A stretch of DNA of 64,000 bases from Rhodoblastus acidophilus (GTDB lineage: Bacteria > Pseudomonadota > Alphaproteobacteria > Rhizobiales > Beijerinckiaceae): NCBI RefSeq assembly GCF_009720655.1, contig NZ_WNKS01000006.1, forward strand, positions 154,243 through 218,242, in the 5' to 3' direction. Numbering within the stretch: the stretch's first letter is position 1; each line of letters begins with the position of its first letter. Made by a program: the position numbers and the translations under genes. The notes under the pieces are model-generated. The model did no database searches. It saw only the letters and a program-made list of their open reading frames with translations, and was not told the DNA's origin. Below, one piece after another: positions 62,861 to 64,000 of this stretch.

Positions 62861-62936
62861 TGGCAGGAGTGGCCGGGCTCGAACCGACGACACCCGGTTT
62901 TGGAGACCGGTGCTCTACCAACTGAGCTACACTCCT
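62861..62936 (-). tRNA. trnW: tRNA-Trp (anticodon CCA)
   Basis: On the minus strand the 76-base gene starts AGGAGTGTAGCTCAGTTGG, has the anticodon loop CTCCAAA (anticodon CCA), the T-loop GGTTCGAGCCC and the acceptor 3' half CACTCCT, and encodes its own GCCA end. All four arms pair. In many alphaproteobacteria trnW sits between tuf and secE-nusG; here secE is not found downstream. Confidence 0.96.
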
Positions 62937-63206
62937 ACGCGCCGAAGCGTGTGTCCTTCTAATCGGAATGCCCGGCGTAAAGCAAGCCCACGCGAGAAGA
63001 AAAAGCGTCGCGCGACCAACGGCCCTCCCGCACCGACGCCAGGAGATCAGCCCTTCGCCAGCGCCGTGCTGGCAGGTCGATCATTCCGCGACAAAACGTC
63101 GTCCCAAGGCAGCACGGAGCACGTCCGGGTATAGCGTTTCAAAGCAGAGTGAACTGCCTCGCATTAGGCGAGGCGACGAAATACGTGAATCGCATCGGTG
63201 CGCGAG

Positions 63207-63305
63207 GGACGAACCCCTCATCCGGCCCCTTCGGGGCCACCTTCTCCCGCCGCAGGGCGTTCGTCAGAACGCCCGTCTAAAGACGGGCGATGGGGAGAAG
63301 GAAGG
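63207..63305. repeat. Family A palindromic repeat, copy 3
   Basis: GACGAACCCCTCATCCGGCC, CTTCGGGGCCACCTTCTCCC, then an AGAACGCCCGTCTAAAGACG hairpin region and GGGGAGAAGG; related to copies 1 and 2. Confidence 0.85.
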
Positions 63306-63643
63306 CGCGCCCGAGATACGGGACAACACTCCGGCGCACAAGGCGGAGCGTTTATTTCGCCGCGTCGCCTGACTTCACGAGGCCTGAGGCTAGCATTTCG
63401 GTTCTTTTTGGCTTCGTTCGCACGGACGGCGGACCGCCTTTTTCGCAAAAACTCTACTTAAGGTTGCATTTTTCAGCGCAAAAGTGATCGAAATCGCGTG
63501 CTTTTTTCGGTTTTTCTGCGAAAAACCGCGAAAAACACGCCGGTTTTCGCGCATGCAACGCGCAGGTTGCCGCCGCAGCGGCGCAAGGCGCGCTCGAATC
63601 GGCTCAATAAAAAACGCCTTACATCAATCATTTGCGCTCGGAT

Positions 63644-63659
63644 GGTTTCACGTGAAACA
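63644..63659. promoter_or_regulatory. parS-like centromere site
   Basis: GGTTTCACGTGAAACA contains a 14-bp perfect palindrome (63645-63658) and differs from the bacterial parS consensus TGTTTCACGTGAAACA only at the first base. ParB binds such sites near the replication origin. No parAB genes are next to it, as is normal for scattered parS copies. Confidence 0.7.
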
Positions 63660-63757
63660 AAACATGAACAAAATCCGCAAATGTCAAGCCCAGTCAATTG
63701 GTTTTCACTTTTCACCGCCGAACGCTTTTTGGCCACCGGCGCTCGGCACACAACAGA

Positions 63758-63781
63758 AAGGGGAGCCTCTCGGCTCCCCTT
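63758..63781 (-). terminator. Hairpin behind the duplicated tuf tail
   Basis: Perfect arms AAGGGGAGCC and GGCTCCCCTT around TCTC. On the minus strand it follows the tuf-like tail at 63805-63837 and is trailed by a weak T-run. It looks like the terminator of a former second tuf copy. Confidence 0.6.
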
Positions 63782-63804
63782 CATTCCGCCTTGCTTGCGC
63801 AGGC

Positions 63805-63837
63805 TTATTCGATGATCGAAGCGACCACGCCCGCGCC
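63805..63837 (-). pseudogene. Remnant of a tuf 3' end (duplicate tail)
   Basis: The complement encodes GAGVVASIIE and a TAA stop, identical in amino acids to the end of the real tuf gene at 63920 onward, with 31 of 33 bases matching. Similarity stops abruptly at both ends. It is most simply a leftover of a second tuf copy after recombination. Confidence 0.75.
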
Positions 63838-63843
63838 GCAGAA

Positions 63844-63863
63844 GGAGCGCCTATAGGCGCTCC
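63844..63863. repeat. 20-bp perfect palindrome between the two tuf tails
   Basis: GGAGCGCCTATAGGCGCTCC is completely self-complementary. It lies between the tuf terminator and the tuf remnant; possible cruciform, protein site or part of a terminator. Confidence 0.6.
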
Positions 63864-63873
63864 GTCGCATTGC

Positions 63874-63910
63874 AAAAAAAACCGTTGGCGCGGCAACAGG
63901 CGCCAACGGT
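63874..63910 (-). terminator. Rho-independent terminator of tuf
   Basis: Minus-strand stem ACCGTTGGCGC/GCGCCAACGGT (11 bp) with an eight-base loop, followed by eight T residues. It lies ten bases after the tuf stop. Confidence 0.88.
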
Positions 63911-63919
63911 CAATCATTT

Positions 63920-64000
63920 TTACTCGATGATCGAAGCGACGACGCCCGCGCCAACGGTGCGGCCGCCTTCGCGGATGGCGAAGCGCAGCTTCTCTTCCAT
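63920..64000 (-). CDS. tuf: Elongation factor Tu, last 26 codons (gene continues beyond window)
   Basis: The complement of 63920-64000 encodes MEEKLRFAIREGGRTVGAGV followed by VASIIE and TAA, the standard C-terminus of EF-Tu. The rest of the gene lies outside the window. EF-Tu delivers aminoacyl-tRNA to the ribosome. Its terminator and a duplicated tail follow. Confidence 0.95.
   Translation of the reverse strand: MEEKLRFAIREGGRTVGAGVVASIIE

Larger units (their letters stand above)
62937..63757. other. Gene-free interval between trnW and the tuf end
   Basis: About 820 bases holding a family A repeat (63207-63305), a hairpin CGGTTTTT/AAAAACCG near 63508-63530 and the parS-like palindrome. 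Several open frames cross it but overlap repeats or the terminators and lack starts with ribosome sites. I see no gene here. Confidence 0.6.

Noticed and set aside
63473..63784. Minus-strand frame of 103 codons
   Set aside because: It runs through the parS-like site and a terminator hairpin and has no ribosome site or family match.

Overview
The window is high-GC chromosomal DNA of an alphaproteobacterium, most likely a member of the Hyphomicrobiales (Rhizobiales) close to the methylotrophic Beijerinckiaceae/Methylocystaceae. The grounds are the gene content (a PqqA precursor peptide, malonyl-CoA synthetase MatB, rhamnan-synthesis F glycan genes, GGDEF/EAL and PilZ-chemoreceptor proteins), the Shine-Dalgarno-led starts, and several families of short palindromic repeats in the gaps. 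Housekeeping genes present include xthA, mrcA (PBP1A), dnaN, xseB, ispE, pyrB, topA, trnW and the last codons of tuf. dnaN and a parS-like site near 63.65 kb would fit an origin-proximal location, but this is inference.

Layout. 0-6.7 kb: hemolysin III tail, SGNH hydrolase, a mobA-tusA fusion with a DUF2478 gene, peptidoglycan amidase, TlpA-like thioredoxin, UbiH-type monooxygenase and exonuclease III. 6.8-15 kb: matB, an aldose-epimerase-like gene, two unrelated Na+/H+ antiporters, a GntP-type permease and an exported trypsin-like protease. 15-20 kb: DUF2252 gene and the 5-oxoprolinase genes pxpB-pxpC...pxpA, split by an A+T-rich island carrying a lone ParA-like ATPase. 20-24 kb: a two-component system, a short pqqA with its own terminator, and two tandem exported Sel1-like paralogues. 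24-31 kb: isochorismatase-family hydrolase, PBP1A, eutB-eutC, a vapBC-type toxin-antitoxin pair and dnaN. 31.9-33.5 kb: a second A+T-rich island, a lone P-loop ATPase directly behind dnaN. 33.6-46 kb: small regulator, acetyltransferase, polysaccharide deacetylase, xseB-pirin-ispE, a probable small RNA, lytic transglycosylase, EamA exporter, DUF4139 protein, a channel-like outer-membrane protein and a VOC protein. 46-64 kb: pyrB, topA, alpha/beta hydrolase, three glycan genes behind a 43-codon gene, a c-di-GMP cyclase/esterase, a soluble chemoreceptor with PilZ, a CysZ-like membrane protein, trnW, a parS-like palindrome and tuf.

The most interesting accessory elements are the two single-ATPase islands, whose base composition contrasts sharply with their neighbours; the orphan PqqA peptide next to a two-component system and exported repeat proteins; a three-hairpin small RNA with C/U-rich loops; and a MITE-like repeat with terminal inverted repeats that supplies the C-terminus of a glycosyltransferase. 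None can be assigned a proven new function from sequence alone. The island ATPases are reasonable candidates for mobile, possibly defensive, genes.
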